A stretch of 6,842 bases of DNA, taken from the NCBI GenBank assembly GCA_017557265.1, contig JAFZAM010000080.1, positions 1-6,842 on the forward strand, given 5' to 3'. The notes under the pieces are model-generated. The model saw nothing but the letters and a program-made list of their open reading frames with translations, was not told where the DNA came from and did not search any database. The translations under genes and the position numbers were made by a program. The DNA is from Oscillospiraceae bacterium. Its GTDB lineage: Bacteria; Bacillota; Clostridia; Oscillospirales; Oscillospiraceae. Every line of letters begins with the position of its first letter. Position 1 is the first letter of the stretch. Shown here one piece after another: positions 5,649-6,842 of this stretch.

Positions 5649-6688
5649 TTGACGTCGACTCCCTTCTCGCCGCTGACGCAGTTGCCGAGGACGTAGGGCC
5701 GCTCGCCGCAGCGGACGAGAGCCTCCATGACGGCGCCCGCGTCGGAGGCGGAGACGGCCATCATGAAGCCTATGCCCATGTTGAAGGTGTTGTACATCTC
5801 GCGCGTTTCTATGCCGCCGCGCTCCTGCAGGAGGTTGAATATCGGCGGAACGGGCGCGCCGCTTGCCGATATGACGGCTCGGATGCCGTCCGGCAGCATG
5901 CGGGGGACGTTTTCGAAGAAGCCGCCGCCGGTTATGTGGCACATGCCGTGGACGTCGACGCCGAGCTTGTCGACGAGCGCCGTCACGGTGCGGCAGTAAA
6001 TGCGGGTGGGCTTTAGCAGCTCGTCGGCGAGGGAGCAGCCGAGCTCGGGAAGGTACGCCTTCAGGTCGGCGTTTTCCACGTCGAGCAGCTTGCGCACGAG
6101 CGAGAAGCCGTTGGAGTGCAGTCCGCTCGAGGCGAGGCCGATGATTATATCGCCGTCCTTTATCGCGCTGCCGTCTATCATGCGGTTTTTGTCGACTATG
6201 CCGACTGCGAAGCCGGCGATGTCGTATTCGTTTTCGTCGTAAAAGCCCGGCATCTCGGCGGTCTCGCCGCCGACGAGCGCGCACGCGCCGCGCACGCAGC
6301 CCTCGGCCACGCCGGAGACTATCTCGGCTATGCGCTCGGGCTTGTTCTTGCCGCAGGCGATGTAGTCGAGGAAGAACATCGGGCGCGCGCCGCAGCAGGC
6401 GATGTCGTTGACGCACATGGCGACGCAGTCGATGCCGACGGTGTCGTGCCTGTCGGCCAGAAACGCTATCTTAAGCTTCGTGCCGACGCCGTCCGTTCCG
6501 GAGACGAGGACGGGCTCGGATATGCCTGTGAGGTTGGGCAGCACCATGCCGCCGAAGCCGCCGATGGAGGAAAGGACCTCGGGGGTCTGAGTCCTCTCGA
6601 CGTGCTTTTTCATGAGCTCTACGGCCTTATAGCCCGCGGTAACGTCTACGCCGGCCGCGGCGTAGCTCTCGGAAAAAGACTCTGACAT
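5642..6688 (-). CDS. purM: Phosphoribosylformylglycinamidine cyclo-ligase (AIR synthetase)
   Basis: PurM uses ATP to close the imidazole ring, turning FGAM into AIR, step 5 of purine synthesis. The 348-residue protein has the usual length (E. coli 345). Motifs in order are GVDVTAGYKAV (13-23), SGTDGVGTKLKIA (63-75) in the ATP-binding region, NDIACCGARP (94-103), GGETAEMPGFY (140-150), SSGLHSNGFS (187-196), HITGGGFFENVPR (251-263) and NTFNMGIGFM (300-309), all typical. The open frame extends four codons upstream to a TTG at 6700, but that stretch is itself the GGAGG site (cctcc, 6694-6698), so the ATG at 6688 is the start. The gene follows purF after 15 bases and overlaps purN by seven. Its substrate FGAM is made by PurL, which is not encoded in this window. 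Confidence 0.97.
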   Translation of the reverse strand: MSESFSESYAAAGVDVTAGYKAVELMKKHVERTQTPEVLSSIGGFGGMVLPNLTGISEPVLVSGTDGVGTKLKIAFLADRHDTVGIDCVAMCVNDIACCGARPMFFLDYIACGKNKPERIAEIVSGVAEGCVRGACALVGGETAEMPGFYDENEYDIAGFAVGIVDKNRMIDGSAIKDGDIIIGLASSGLHSNGFSLVRKLLDVENADLKAYLPELGCSLADELLKPTRIYCRTVTALVDKLGVDVHGMCHITGGGFFENVPRMLPDGIRAVISASGAPVPPIFNLLQERGGIETREMYNTFNMGIGFMMAVSASDAGAVMEALVRCGERPYVLGNCVSGEKGVDVKW

Positions 6689-6693
6689 GTTGA

Positions 6694-6698
6694 CCTCC
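6694..6698 (-). promoter_or_regulatory. Ribosome binding site that decides the purM start
   Basis: GGAGG on the minus strand lies five bases before the ATG at 6688. It overlaps the in-frame upstream TTG at 6700, which rules that codon out as a start with this site. It sits in the 15-base gap between the purF stop and purM. Confidence 0.75.
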
Positions 6699-6703
6699 AA
6701 ATA

Positions 6704-6842
6704 TTATTCTTTTCCGGTCCAGCAATAGGTGCAGACGCTGTCGGGATCGAGGCCGATGGCGTCGAGAAGACCCTTGAGAGACTGGTATTCGAGCGATGTA
6801 AAGCCGAGCTTTTTGCATATCGCGCAGCGCATGCTTTTGCCG
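6704..6842 (-). CDS. purF: Amidophosphoribosyltransferase, C-terminal end (runs off the right edge)
   Basis: The last 45 codons and the TAA stop of a gene entering from the right are present. The translation contains ICKKLGFTSLEYQSLKGL, then LDAIG and CTYCWTGKE at the end. This fits the C-terminus of PurF, which commits PRPP to purine synthesis by making phosphoribosylamine from glutamine. The family pattern is LGxxSLxxxSxxGLxxAIG followed by CxxCxxG. In the B. subtilis-type enzyme the C-terminal CxxC supplies two ligands of a [4Fe-4S] cluster, and the CTYC here (fragment residues 37-40) fits that role; E. coli PurF lacks the cluster. A second CxxC (CAIC, 6-9) lies upstream in a helix and is not a known ligand pair. 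The gene stands directly before purM, as purF often does in Firmicutes. Without the N-terminal half, the identification rests on this short tail and the operon context. Confidence 0.83.
   Translation of the reverse strand, partial: GKSMRCAICKKLGFTSLEYQSLKGLLDAIGLDPDSVCTYCWTGKE

Larger units (their letters stand above)
1120..6842 (-). other. Purine biosynthesis operon, downstream part
   Basis: Seven genes read the same way: purF, purM, purN, purO-type cyclohydrolase, AICAR transformylase, purD and the DUF2238-like membrane protein. The junctions are a 15-base gap, a 7-base overlap, a 4-base overlap, a 12-base gap, a 16-base gap and a 4-base overlap. There is no room for internal promoters or terminators between the genes, so one transcript is expected. 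Its promoter, and any purine-responsive control such as a riboswitch or PurR box, must lie to the right of the window. Confidence 0.93.

Noticed and set aside
5007..6416. A long leftward frame that would extend purN into purM
   Set aside because: The extension is an arginine- and histidine-rich shadow of purM; PurN homology starts exactly at the ATG at 5648.
6689..6700. TTG at 6700 as start of purM
   Set aside because: The four extra codons contain the GGAGG site that serves the ATG at 6688, and the family does not need the extra residues.

Overview
The window is GC-rich (roughly 60% or more by eye) bacterial DNA and almost entirely coding. Genes carry strong GGAGG-type Shine-Dalgarno sites, and the operon genes are packed with overlaps of 4-7 nt or gaps of 12-16 nt. 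Protein details suggest an anaerobic Firmicute, most likely an uncultured high-GC member of the Clostridia: the TPDDPLALGMVD version of the PurD N-domain, the GNGAYG variant in PurN, and PurH activity carried by two separate proteins. The phylum is an inference. Isoleucine is often encoded by ATA despite the high GC.

Left part (1-1121): the 5' end of mtnA (methylthioribose-1-phosphate isomerase) runs leftward out of the window. It is divergent from a complete class II aldolase gene of the rhamnulose-1-phosphate aldolase (RhaD) family at 311-1078. A 112-bp intergenic region with plausible back-to-back promoters separates them. A strong hairpin with a T-run (1092-1121) ends the aldolase gene and meets the end of the convergent purine operon. 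An isomerase of this type next to a DHAP-releasing aldolase suggests salvage of 5-deoxy-pentose phosphates (a DHAP-shunt-like route), although ordinary rhamnose catabolism is not excluded.

Main part (1120-6842, all on the minus strand): a purine biosynthesis operon, read from right to left as purF (3' end only), purM, purN, a PurO-type IMP cyclohydrolase, a stand-alone AICAR transformylase, purD, and a six-helix DUF2238/YjdF-like membrane protein translationally coupled to purD. These genes cover step 1 (PurF), step 2 (PurD), step 3 (PurN), step 5 (PurM) and the last two steps to IMP. The genes for steps 4 and 6-8 (purL, purK/E, purC, purB) are not in the window and would have to lie upstream or elsewhere.

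The most notable point is that the usual bifunctional PurH is replaced by two adjacent genes of different ancestry. One is an AICAR transformylase whose sequence resembles the C-terminal domain of eukaryotic ATIC, ending in RLFHH. The other is an archaeal-family PurO-like IMP cyclohydrolase. No mobile element, tRNA, rRNA or CRISPR array was seen.
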